Below are positions 15,817-22,547 of a stretch of 29,852 bases of DNA, one piece after another; the first letter of the stretch is position 1, and the number at the start of each line of letters is the position of its first letter. Source of the DNA: Pseudomonas fluorescens (GTDB lineage Bacteria > Pseudomonadota > Alphaproteobacteria > UBA2136 > UBA6156); assembly GCA_003241595.1 (NCBI GenBank), contig QFOU01000009.1, forward strand, positions 1 to 29,852, written 5' to 3'. The translations under genes were made by a program, and so were the position numbers. The notes beneath the pieces are model-generated. The model had not been told where the DNA came from. It ran no database searches and was given only the letters and a program-made list of their open reading frames with translations.

Positions 15817-16539
15817 ATGCGCTTCTCCCGCGTTTTTCTTCTGACTCTGGCCGCGACCTCGGCTGGTGTGGCCCAAGCCGAACCTATCCGGATTATGGAC
15901 GGAATTTTGACCCCTACTGTCACTGTGGCCAGTGATTATGTGTTCCGGGGGATCAGCCAGAACGATGAGAACATCACCCCGATGATCGGTTCCACCTGGG
16001 CCCACAAGAGTGGTGTGCACGTGGACCTGTTTGCCGCGCCGGTGAATTTCCGCACCGCCAACGATGATGCGAATGCCGAGATTGATGCCGGTGTAGGTTA
16101 TACTCATGCGTTTAGCAATAAATTGACCGGCGATGCCAGTATTGTGGCTTACTTGTACCCAGGCTCCAATAGTAATGCCGATTACAACTACTTTGAAGGC
16201 ATTGGTAGCCTGACCTATGACTGGGGTGTTGCCTCCACCACCGGTTTGGTGGCGTACTCTCCGGACTTTACTGGTGTGGGTACTGATGAGGCCGTGTTTG
16301 TGGAAGGTTCGGCTGCTGCTCCGTTCTCCATCAAGGGCTATGATTTCAAAGCTGTTGGCGGTTTGGCGCGCCAGATGGTGGATAACGGTTTGGACTACAC
16401 CACCTGGCGTGTTGGTGTGAGCTACAACCTGATGGGCTTTACCGTGGCTGCCACCTACCATGATACCGACATTGAAAAGAGCCAGTGCGATGATATTTGT
16501 GGCGCGCGCGGTGTGCTTTCGGTGGCTTACACCTTCTAA
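15817..16539 (+). CDS. TorF-family putative outer membrane porin
   Basis: This 240-residue exported beta-barrel has signal peptide 'MRFSRVFLLTLAATSAGVAQA' cleaved near residue 21. The family start 'TPTVTVASDYVFRGISQNDENITPMIGSTWAHKSGVHVDLFAAPV' follows. The barrel strands end in an aromatic C-terminal residue ('SVAYTF'), and the family's C-terminal Cys pair ('CDDIC') is present. I chose ATG at 15817 because it gives a clean signal peptide; a TTG at 15793 would add 8 polar residues. It is probably a separate transcription unit, 113 bases after emrB, closed by a terminator. The function of this family is poorly known. Confidence 0.82.
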   Translation: MRFSRVFLLTLAATSAGVAQAEPIRIMDGILTPTVTVASDYVFRGISQNDENITPMIGSTWAHKSGVHVDLFAAPVNFRTANDDANAEIDAGVGYTHAFSNKLTGDASIVAYLYPGSNSNADYNYFEGIGSLTYDWGVASTTGLVAYSPDFTGVGTDEAVFVEGSAAAPFSIKGYDFKAVGGLARQMVDNGLDYTTWRVGVSYNLMGFTVAATYHDTDIEKSQCDDICGARGVLSVAYTF

Positions 16540-16553
16540 GGTTGTGACAAGGA

Positions 16554-16579
16554 AAGAGGCCCTGAGGGGCCTCTTCTTT
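16554..16579 (+). terminator. Terminator after the TorF-family porin gene
   Basis: AAGAGGCCC (16554-16562), loop TGAG and GGGCCTCTT (16567-16575) make a 9-bp stem followed by CTTT. Confidence 0.82.
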
Positions 16580-16692
16580 ACTGGTGAGGTGAGGCGTAAG
16601 CCAAGCGGTTTGGCGGATTTCTGCGGCTTTTTGAGGAACCATTGGTGGGTGTGGGGGATTGGGTTGCCATTCATTAAGGAAAGGAAGTGAAG

Positions 16693-17847
16693 ATGAGAGC
16701 ACTGTGTTGGCATGGTACGGGAGATATTCGGTGTGAGACGGTTCCGGACCCGAAGTTGGAATCGGACGATGATGCGATTATCCGTGTGACGAGTTGCGCC
16801 ATCTGTGGCTCTGACCTCCACCTGATGGGCGGATTTGTACCGAGTATGGAAAAAGGTGATGTATTGGGTCACGAGACCATGGGTGAAGTGGTGGAAGTGG
16901 GCAAAAACGTGCGTAGACTGAACGTGGGTGACCGGGTAGTGGTGCCATTCACCATCGGATGCGGGGCTTGCCGGTATTGCATCAGTAGTCAGTGGTCGCT
17001 GTGCGCGCGTTCCAATCCCAATGGTAAGGATCAGGCCAAGGTGTTGGGGTATCCGACTGCCGGGTTGTTTGGTTACTCGCACATGTACGGTGGATTTGCC
17101 GGAGGGCAGGCCGAATATATGCGCGTGCCGTTTGCCGATGTGGGGCCGATCAAAGTGAGCGAGGGATTGACTGATGAGCAAGTGCTGTTCCTTTCTGATA
17201 TCTTCCCGACCGGATATCAGGCTGCCGAGCAATGTGGGCTAAAGGGTGGTGAAACTGTGGTTGTATTTGGGTGCGGACCAGTAGGGTTGTTCGCGATCAA
17301 ATCGTGCTTTTTATTAGGGGCCGAGCGGGTGATCGCGATTGATACGGTACCGGAGCGCCTAGCGATGGCGCGTGCGGCGGGTGCGGAGACGCTGGATTAT
17401 AAAGATGAGAATTTGCAGGAGCGCATTGTGAGTAAAACCAAAGGTGAAGGTCCTGACCACGTGATTGAGGCGGTGGGGATGGAAAGCCATGGTTCGGAAG
17501 GCCTTTTGGAGACGTTGCAGACCAAGCTGACCAGCACTGAGCGGCCGTATGCGTTACAGCAGGCCGCACTGGCGGTGCGGCCAGGGGGCACGCTTTCGGT
17601 GCCCGGTGTATTCATTGGCCCCACCATTGCCCCGATGGGGCATATTGTGGGGAAAGGGTTAACGGTGAAAACCGGGCAGACCCACGTGCAGCGTTATCTG
17701 AAACCGCTGATGGCCCGGATAGAAAAGGGTGAGATTGACCCCTCTTTCCTGATTACTCATCGCATTACGCTGGAAGAGGGGCCGGACGCTTATAAGATGT
17801 TCCGTGATAAGGCGGATGGGTGCGTGAAGGTGGTGATTCACCCGTAA
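16693..17847 (+). CDS. Zinc-dependent alcohol/formaldehyde dehydrogenase-like protein
   Basis: This medium-chain dehydrogenase/reductase oxidises an alcohol or aldehyde adduct with NAD(P). At 384 residues it fits the glutathione-independent formaldehyde dehydrogenase-like subfamily. Visible are 'CAICGSDLHL' with catalytic zinc ligand Cys38, 'GHE' (His60, Glu61) and structural zinc cysteines C90, C93, C96 and C104. The Rossmann motif 'VVVFGCGPVGLFAI' and 'GPDHVIEAVGMESHG' follow. I chose ATG at 16693 because the family begins 'M-(K/R)-A-L-x-W-H-G' and AAGGAAAGGAAG lies just upstream; GTG at 16687 is an alternative. It has its own flanking terminators and no obvious pathway partner. Substrate is not readable from sequence. 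Confidence 0.9.
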   Translation: MRALCWHGTGDIRCETVPDPKLESDDDAIIRVTSCAICGSDLHLMGGFVPSMEKGDVLGHETMGEVVEVGKNVRRLNVGDRVVVPFTIGCGACRYCISSQWSLCARSNPNGKDQAKVLGYPTAGLFGYSHMYGGFAGGQAEYMRVPFADVGPIKVSEGLTDEQVLFLSDIFPTGYQAAEQCGLKGGETVVVFGCGPVGLFAIKSCFLLGAERVIAIDTVPERLAMARAAGAETLDYKDENLQERIVSKTKGEGPDHVIEAVGMESHGSEGLLETLQTKLTSTERPYALQQAALAVRPGGTLSVPGVFIGPTIAPMGHIVGKGLTVKTGQTHVQRYLKPLMARIEKGEIDPSFLITHRITLEEGPDAYKMFRDKADGCVKVVIHP

Positions 17848-17862
17848 GCGGCATGTGCATTG

Positions 17863-17886
17863 GAGAGGCCTTGGCCTCTCTTTTTT
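17863..17886 (+). terminator. Terminator after the zinc dehydrogenase gene
   Basis: GAGAGGC (17863-17869), loop CTTG and GCCTCTC (17874-17880) are followed by T6. Confidence 0.85.
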
Positions 17887-17955
17887 ATTGTGTTGTGAAA
17901 CGAGAGGGTTAGCGATTTGGGGCGGATTTTCAACGTTTCGTGGCGTTGAGCGAAC

Positions 17956-17981
17956 GGAACTGGCCCTGCTTGGGAGACGTT
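17956..17981 (+). promoter_or_regulatory. EcfG-like stress promoter of the KGG gene
   Basis: GGAAC (17956-17960), a 17-base spacer and CGTT (17978-17981) match the known alphaproteobacterial EcfG consensus GGAAC-N16/17-CGTT exactly. The expected start leaves a leader of about 30 bases before the ATG at 18019. Confidence 0.75.
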
Positions 17982-18018
17982 AACCCGGCACATGATAACT
18001 AATAAAGGGGGAATTATC

Positions 18019-18324
18019 ATGACGACCAAGAATACCAATCCCGGCAATTTTGCCAATGACCGTGATCGTGCGTCGGAAGCTGGTCACAAAGGAGGACAGA
18101 ACTCCGGTGGGAATTTCCGGAATGATCCGGAGCGTGCTTCGGAAGCGGCCAGCCGTTCATCCGGTAACTTTGCCAACGACCCGCAGCGTGCGGCGGAAGC
18201 TGGACATAAGGGCGGACAGAACTCCGGCGGGAATTTCCGCAACGACCCTGAGCGTGCTTCTGAGGCCGGACGTATTGGCGGACAGAATTCTCACGGTGGT
18301 GGGCGTTCGCAGGACGACTATTAG
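18019..18324 (+). CDS. KGG-repeat general stress protein
   Basis: This is a small, hydrophilic, Gly/Asn/Ala-rich protein of 101 residues made of four repeats beginning at residues 9, 31, 49 and 71. Each has the form GNF(A/R)ND-x-x-R-A-(S/A)-E-A, and most end in GHKGGQNSG, the KGG/YciG/con-10 stress motif. The second repeat has lost the KGG core (ASRSS). Repeats 1-2 and 3-4 are copies of each other, so the gene arose by a 120-base tandem duplication. I chose ATG at 18019, which has GGGGGA 6-7 bases upstream; an ATG at 17992 has no ribosome site. An EcfG-like promoter lies upstream. The molecular role of KGG proteins is unclear; they accumulate under starvation and osmotic stress. Confidence 0.85.
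   Translation: MTTKNTNPGNFANDRDRASEAGHKGGQNSGGNFRNDPERASEAASRSSGNFANDPQRAAEAGHKGGQNSGGNFRNDPERASEAGRIGGQNSHGGGRSQDDY
18043..18282 (+). repeat. Tandem 120-bp duplication inside the KGG gene
   Basis: Bases 18043-18162 and 18163-18282 encode two matching 40-residue blocks (residues 9-48 and 49-88). The middle of each block (GGCGGGAATTTCCG-type stretch) is almost identical at DNA level, showing recent or constrained duplication. Confidence 0.75.
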
Positions 18325-18340
18325 TCTGCTGAATGTATCG

Positions 18341-18368
18341 AAGGGCAGCCGTTTGGCTGCCCTTTTTT
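18341..18368 (+). terminator. Terminator after the KGG gene
   Basis: AAGGGCAGCC (18341-18350), loop GTTT and GGCTGCCCTT (18355-18364) form a perfect 10-bp stem with a T run to 18368. It separates the KGG gene from the convergent topoisomerase gene. Confidence 0.9.
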
Positions 18369-18387
18369 GCGCTGATGATCATGGAGC

Positions 18388-19404
18388 TCAGGTGAGGCAA
18401 GCGGCGACGGGGCGCGGGTTTTTGCGCTGGGACGCCAAGAGTGCGAGAGTGAGGCGTTCGGGTTTGGTGAGGCCGGTAAGGGTGGGGAGTGGTTTGTCCA
18501 TTTTACCGTGTTCGAAGGCTTCGAAGATGAGGGGGTGGATATAACATTTGCGGCAGATGGCGGGGGTGTTTCCGAGTTTGTTGGCGACGCGTTTGACTAC
18601 GTCGGAGATGGTGCGACGGGTGGCAGTCACGGACTCTGGCCGTTCGCAGCCGGCGAGCTCGGTAAAGGCGGTGACGGTGCCGGCCCACGTGCGAAAGTCC
18701 TTCGCGGTGATATCTTCGCCGGTGAAGGTGCGGAGATACTCGTTGATATCCTGTGAGGATAGGCCGTGGCGCTCCCCATTATCGTCGAGGTATTGGAAAA
18801 GCTTCTGACCGGGGAGATCTTGACATGCGCGGATGACCTTGGCGATGCGTCGGTCGGAGAGCCGAAGATTCCACTCCTTTCCGCTTTTCCCCTTGAACTG
18901 GAAGCGCAGTTCGCCACCGGTGATTTTGACGTGGCGATCGCGCAGGGTGGTGAGGCCATAGCTTTTATTCGTGCGGGCGTAATCTTCGTTGCCGACGCGG
19001 ATGAGAGTTGTTTCCAGCAGGTTGATGGCGGTGGCGATGACCTTGGCGCGGCCCAGGCCGGGTTGGTTCATTTGCGTGCGGACGTGGCGACGGATGCGGG
19101 GCAAATGTTTGGCGAAAGTAAGCAGGTGGTTATATTTGGAGGTGTTCTGGCTCAGCGTCCACTCGGCATGGTAGCGGTATTGTTTGCGGCCCTTCGCATC
19201 CCGGCCGGTGGCTTGCAGATGGCCGTTGGGATCGGTGCAGATCCATACGCTGGTATACGCGGGCGGAATACCGAGCGCTTTGATGCGGGTGAGTTCGGTT
19301 TTCTCGGTGAGGCGGGCACCGTTAGTGGTGTAATAGGTGAAGCCTTTACCGCTTTTGCGGCGGGTGTATCCGGGTTCGGCATCGGTAACGTAGGTGAGCG
19401 GCAT
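18388..19404 (-). CDS. DNA topoisomerase IB (poxvirus/eukaryote-like)
   Basis: This monomeric type IB enzyme relaxes supercoils through a 3'-phosphotyrosine. The 338 residues show the N-terminal domain ('YVTDAEPGYTRRKSGKGFTYY', 'LGIPPAYTSVWICTDPNGHLQATGRDAKGRKQYRYH') and the catalytic domain. The latter has 'GNEDYARTNKSYGLTTLRDRHV', 'FKGKSGKEW', 'TAKDFRTWAGTVTA' and the active-site tyrosine block 'LGNTPAICRKCYIHP'. Length and motifs fit the bacterial family. It is convergent with the KGG gene and downstream of a small stress-type gene. A weak EcfG-like element (TGAAC, 16 bases, CATT ending at 19413) lies just before the ATG, but one base deviates and the leader would be almost absent. Confidence 0.93.
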   Translation of the reverse strand: MPLTYVTDAEPGYTRRKSGKGFTYYTTNGARLTEKTELTRIKALGIPPAYTSVWICTDPNGHLQATGRDAKGRKQYRYHAEWTLSQNTSKYNHLLTFAKHLPRIRRHVRTQMNQPGLGRAKVIATAINLLETTLIRVGNEDYARTNKSYGLTTLRDRHVKITGGELRFQFKGKSGKEWNLRLSDRRIAKVIRACQDLPGQKLFQYLDDNGERHGLSSQDINEYLRTFTGEDITAKDFRTWAGTVTAFTELAGCERPESVTATRRTISDVVKRVANKLGNTPAICRKCYIHPLIFEAFEHGKMDKPLPTLTGLTKPERLTLALLASQRKNPRPVAACLT

Positions 19405-19447
19405 GCAAACGAAATGCAGATGCGGTAGAATGGTTCAGGCTGCGTGC

Positions 19448-19471
19448 AAAAAACCCCGCCGAAGCGGGGTT
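19448..19471 (-). terminator. Terminator after the HEQH-repeat gene
   Basis: On the minus strand AACCCCGC, loop TTCG and GCGGGGTT (19471 down to 19452) are followed by T4-6. It ends the small gene at 19486-19719 and separates it from topoisomerase IB. Confidence 0.87.
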
Positions 19472-19485
19472 GTAGCGAATTCCGA

Positions 19486-19719
19486 TTACTTGGAATTCTT
19501 GTGGCTTTGCTGGCCGGCCTTTACGTGTTGCTCGTGAGTGCCGCCCTGAGTACCGCTGCTGCGGCTGGAGCCTGAGCTGGAGTTACGGCTGGAACTGGAA
19601 TCGTTCTGGCTGTTACGCGAGCCCATGTTCATGTTGCGGTCGTCGTTCTTGCTGTCGCTGTTCTTGTGGCTTTGTTGACCAGCTTTCACGTGTTGCTCGT
19701 GGTTACCATAGTTTGCCAT
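19486..19719 (-). CDS. Small Ser/Asn-rich stress-type protein with duplicated HEQHVKAGQQSHKNS motif
   Basis: This is a 77-residue, entirely hydrophilic protein with no membrane segment. The 15-residue motif HEQHVKAGQQSHKNS occurs at residues 7-21 and again at 62-76, joined by a Ser/Asn/Gly/Arg linker. The 'A-G-x-x-S-H-K-N' core resembles KGG-type motifs, so I group it with small general stress proteins; I do not recognise the exact family. GAGGAG lies about 9 bases before the ATG, a strong ribosome site. An EcfG-like promoter with one -10 mismatch lies upstream and a strong terminator downstream, so it is an independent, probably highly expressed unit. Confidence 0.78.
   Translation of the reverse strand: MANYGNHEQHVKAGQQSHKNSDSKNDDRNMNMGSRNSQNDSSSSRNSSSGSSRSSGTQGGTHEQHVKAGQQSHKNSK
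19492..19701 (-). repeat. Two direct 45-bp coding repeats (19492-19536 and 19657-19701)
   Basis: Both copies encode the identical 15-residue motif, yet they differ at several third codon positions. The protein repeat is therefore kept by selection rather than being a fresh copy. Confidence 0.7.
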
Positions 19720-19787
19720 TGTCTTTATCTCCTCATTGTCCCCCCGTGCTGGGGAGTGCGCTGAGACCCCTCCGGCCTCGGGCTGCT

Positions 19788-19813
19788 AATGTTCGGTAAG
19801 CGGCGGTGGTTCC
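19788..19813 (-). promoter_or_regulatory. EcfG-like promoter of the HEQH-repeat gene
   Basis: On the minus strand GGAAC (19813-19809), a 17-base spacer and CATT (19791-19788) match GGAAC-N17-CGTT with one -10 mismatch. The leader would be about 60 bases. Confidence 0.5.
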
Positions 19814-19908
19814 TGCCGTTGGGGTACGGTGAGCATTCAGGCATTTGAGGCTGAACGGCTTTTTAAAGAAAAATAATTTTCAAGGCGGATTGTGTGGTAG
19901 AGCAGTGC

Positions 19909-20277
19909 ATGCCTGAGATCTTTGCCAACTCTGATAAATACCCGGTAACGCCGGATGGACGCTATTTTGTGGTGAAAGGGAGGTTGTGGCGCTGTGCCAA
20001 CCCGGACCTTGACCCCGACCTGCGCGACAAGTTGACCTTTGAACTGATGAAGGCGCGACGCGATGTAAAAGCCCAGAAGAAGCGCAACGACGTGCGGGCG
20101 GAGAAGTGGGCCCATGCCGAAGTGAACCGCGTAAAAATCGCGTTGGGTGAGCGTGGGGCGGTATGGTGGACCGATGGTGCGCCGGACTACAACCGCCATA
20201 AAGCCATGACCACGCCATATGCGGAGTGGTATAAGGGCCTTGGTTTGAGTGAGGATACCGAGGATGAGGCGGAGTAG
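19909..20277 (+). CDS. Conserved hypothetical protein (PEIFANSDKYPVTPDGRYFVV type)
   Basis: This soluble protein of 122 residues has a highly basic, Ala/Lys/Arg-rich helical middle (about 45-80). It is flanked by two apparently conserved blocks: 'YPVTPDGRYFVVKGRLWRCANPDL' near the start and 'IALGERGAVWWTDGAPDYNRH...TPYAEWY' near the end. I recall similar proteins annotated as hypothetical across Proteobacteria, but no function is known to me. I prefer ATG at 19909; GTG at 19894 would add five residues. It stands alone, divergent from the HEQH-repeat gene and convergent with pgl, sharing a bidirectional terminator. Confidence 0.75.
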   Translation: MPEIFANSDKYPVTPDGRYFVVKGRLWRCANPDLDPDLRDKLTFELMKARRDVKAQKKRNDVRAEKWAHAEVNRVKIALGERGAVWWTDGAPDYNRHKAMTTPYAEWYKGLGLSEDTEDEAE

Positions 20278-20288
20278 TTCAGATTAAA

Positions 20289-20318
20289 AAAAAAGAGAGG
20301 GATGACCCTCTCTTTTTT
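20289..20318. terminator. Bidirectional terminator between the hypothetical gene and pgl
   Basis: AAAAAAGAGAGGG (20289-20301), loop ATGA and CCCTCTCTTTTTT (20306-20318) form a 13-bp stem with T runs on both strands. The pgl stop codon overlaps the right arm. Confidence 0.92.
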
Positions 20319-21033
20319 AGGCGCCAGTTGCGGCCGTGTCGGTGAACCAGATGAGATTATGGAGGGGCGCGATGCGACCGGCGGGGATGGAGGCATCGTG
20401 GGCCATAGCGCGTGTGAGCATCTCGGTTTTGCTGGCACCTGCGGTGAGGAAGGCAATGGTGGCGGAATGCTCCAGCACCGGATAGGTGAGGGTGAGGCGG
20501 GGCTCAGGCTTGGCGCCGATGACGGCAGTGGCCCATGCGGTGCGTTCATCCAAGGCGGCTGTGTTTGGGAAGAGGGAGGCGGTGTGACCGTCTTCACCGA
20601 GGCCGAGGAAGGTGACATCGAAAAGTGGTTTTTCCGGTGCCAGGCTGGTATGGCCGTAGAATTGTTGCAGCGTGGTGGCGTAGGCGCTGGCGGAGGCTTC
20701 GGGCGTTTCGAGAATGGGGAACGGGTGTATGTTGGCTGGTGAAAGTGGCACGTGGTCGAGCAGGGCTTCCTTCACCATGCGGAAGTTACTGTCGGCATGG
20801 GTGTAGGGTACGAATCGTTCGTCGCCGAAGAAGAGGTGAATGCGGTTCCACGGCATACGAGACGCAAAGGGTTGAGTGGCCAACAGGCTGTAGAGAGCCT
20901 TGGGCGTTGAGCCGCCGGAGAGGCAGATACTGAATGTACCTGTGCTGGCTTCGGCCTTGGCGGTAAGCCACTCCGCCACATGGGCGGCGAGGCTGGTGGC
21001 GCTAGGTAAGATAACGTGGGTGGGCATGCGCAT
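20317..21033 (-). CDS. pgl: 6-phosphogluconolactonase
   Basis: This enzyme hydrolyses 6-phosphogluconolactone to 6-phosphogluconate, step two of the oxidative pentose phosphate pathway. The 238-residue protein shows 'SICLSGGSTPKALYSLL', 'IHLFFGDERFVPYTHADSNFRM' and 'VTFLGLGEDGHTASLFPNT', the conserved NagB/DevB-type blocks. The start ATG at 21033 overlaps the zwf stop by one base (TAATG); ATG at 21027 is possible. It is last in the gnd-zwf-pgl operon and its stop lies inside the terminator stem. Confidence 0.94.
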   Translation of the reverse strand: MRMPTHVILPSATSLAAHVAEWLTAKAEASTGTFSICLSGGSTPKALYSLLATQPFASRMPWNRIHLFFGDERFVPYTHADSNFRMVKEALLDHVPLSPANIHPFPILETPEASASAYATTLQQFYGHTSLAPEKPLFDVTFLGLGEDGHTASLFPNTAALDERTAWATAVIGAKPEPRLTLTYPVLEHSATIAFLTAGASKTEMLTRAMAHDASIPAGRIAPLHNLIWFTDTAATGA

Positions 21034-22520
21034 TAGATGAGCTTCTTCCAATCGTGGCCGTTGCGGCAGGGCAGGTTGTCGGCGATGCGCGGGCCTTCGG
21101 AGCCAGCCTCGTAATGGTGCAGTTTGAGTTTGCCCTCGTTGACCGCGTCGAGGATCGGTTGCATCTTTTGCCAACCGGCTTCGATGATATCGGCGCGGTT
21201 GTAGAGGGTCTGGTCGCCGATCAGCACATCGTAGAGCAGGCTTTCGTAGCCGGTATTGGGCTTGAGGGCGAAGGTGTTCTTGTAGCCGAAATCGAGCGCC
21301 ACGCTTTGCAAGGTATTATGGGTTTGGCCGGGGGTTTTGGCATTGATGAAGAGCGTGATGCCTTCTTCCGGTTGCAGGCGCAGCACAAGAACGTTGGCGG
21401 CGGCGGGACCTTCGGCCCACGTGGCAGGTTGTTTGAAGGTAATGACGATTTCGGTTTTGCGGGTGGTGAGGCGTTTTCCGGTGCGCAGGTAGAAGGGCAC
21501 GTCTTTCCAGCGCGGGGTATCCAGCTTGAGGCGCAGTGCGAGATAGGTTTCGGTTTGCGATTTAGGTGAGACGCTAGTTTCCTGTGTGTAACCGGGCACG
21601 GCGATATCCTTGATGTGGCCGGCCGTGTATTGGCCGCGGACAACATCGTGCTGCAGATCGGTTTCGGACAGGGACACGATGGCTTCGATCGCCTTGGCTT
21701 TTTCGGTGCGGATGGCATCGGCCGAAGTGGCGGCGGGCGGCTCCATGGTGATGAGAGCCAGCAGTTGGAACAAGTGGTTGGGCACCATATCGCGCAGGGC
21801 GCCGGTGGGTTCGTAGAAGCTGCCACGGCCTTCTACACCGACCGTTTCGGCGGCCGTGATTTGCACGCTCTCGATATGCTCGCGGTTCCAGATGGGTTCG
21901 AACAGGCTGTTGCCGAAGCGAAGTGCGAAGATATTTTGTACCGTTTCTTTTCCAAGGAAATGGTCGATGCGGTAGATCTGGTCTTCGTTAAACATGCCTA
22001 ACAAATGCTGGTTGAGGGTGATGGCACTGGAGTGGTCGTGACCGAAGGGTTTTTCGATCACCACACGGCGGGATTTGGTTTTGTTCTGCTGCATGAGCCC
22101 GTGAGTGTGAAGACCCTCCACAATTGGGGCAAAGGCCTCGCTGGGGACCGCCAGGAAAAATACGGCGTTACGGTTTCCAAGGCGTTTGGCGAGGGCTTCG
22201 TACGTGCTCGCTTCGGTAAAGTTACCGCTGGTGTAGTGCAGGCGTTGCTCCAGCCAGCGCCAGGCCTCTTCATCGAGCATTTGTGAACTATCTCCACTGC
22301 GCAGTTGGGTGAAGGTGCTCATGTATTCTGACTGCTTTGTGCGGAAATCGTCGTCGGTCATCTCGCTGCGGGAGACGCCGAGAACCTCGAAGTTGTCATC
22401 CAGTAGGTGGCTGCCCGCCAAGTTATAGAGCGCGGGCATGAGCAGGCGCTTTGTGAGATCTCCGCTGGCGCCGAAAATGACGAGGGTGTTAGCGGGAGCT
22501 TTGCTGGATGTAGTGGGCAT
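21033..22520 (-). CDS. zwf: Glucose-6-phosphate 1-dehydrogenase
   Basis: This enzyme oxidises glucose 6-phosphate to the lactone and makes NADPH, the entry step of the oxidative pentose phosphate pathway. The 495 residues fit the family. The nucleotide site 'VIFGASGDLTKRLLMPALYNL' lies at 13-33, 'VIEKPFGHD' follows, and the active-site block is 'YRIDHFLGKETVQNI' with the catalytic histidine. 'FYLRTGKRL' and 'RLQPEEGI' come later. It follows gnd by 27 bases and is coupled to pgl by a TAATG overlap. AAAGG lies about 10 bases before the start. Confidence 0.97.
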   Translation of the reverse strand: MPTTSSKAPANTLVIFGASGDLTKRLLMPALYNLAGSHLLDDNFEVLGVSRSEMTDDDFRTKQSEYMSTFTQLRSGDSSQMLDEEAWRWLEQRLHYTSGNFTEASTYEALAKRLGNRNAVFFLAVPSEAFAPIVEGLHTHGLMQQNKTKSRRVVIEKPFGHDHSSAITLNQHLLGMFNEDQIYRIDHFLGKETVQNIFALRFGNSLFEPIWNREHIESVQITAAETVGVEGRGSFYEPTGALRDMVPNHLFQLLALITMEPPAATSADAIRTEKAKAIEAIVSLSETDLQHDVVRGQYTAGHIKDIAVPGYTQETSVSPKSQTETYLALRLKLDTPRWKDVPFYLRTGKRLTTRKTEIVITFKQPATWAEGPAAANVLVLRLQPEEGITLFINAKTPGQTHNTLQSVALDFGYKNTFALKPNTGYESLLYDVLIGDQTLYNRADIIEAGWQKMQPILDAVNEGKLKLHHYEAGSEGPRIADNLPCRNGHDWKKLI

Positions 22521-22547
22521 GGAGTAGGCCTTTTTGAATGGCGAATT

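Noticed and set aside
16633..16670. GGAAC before the zinc dehydrogenase gene as another EcfG promoter
   Set aside because: No CGTT or CATT occurs 16-17 bases downstream.
15778..17232. Long open frame of 484 codons on the minus strand opposite the porin and dehydrogenase genes
   Set aside because: It runs antisense to two well-supported genes and across two intergenic regions and a terminator. Its translation is His/Arg/Thr-rich with no recognisable domain. It is a by-product of strand composition bias.
18043..18282. CRISPR-like direct repeats
   Set aside because: The repeats are in frame within a protein gene and encode KGG motifs; there are no unique spacers or cas genes.
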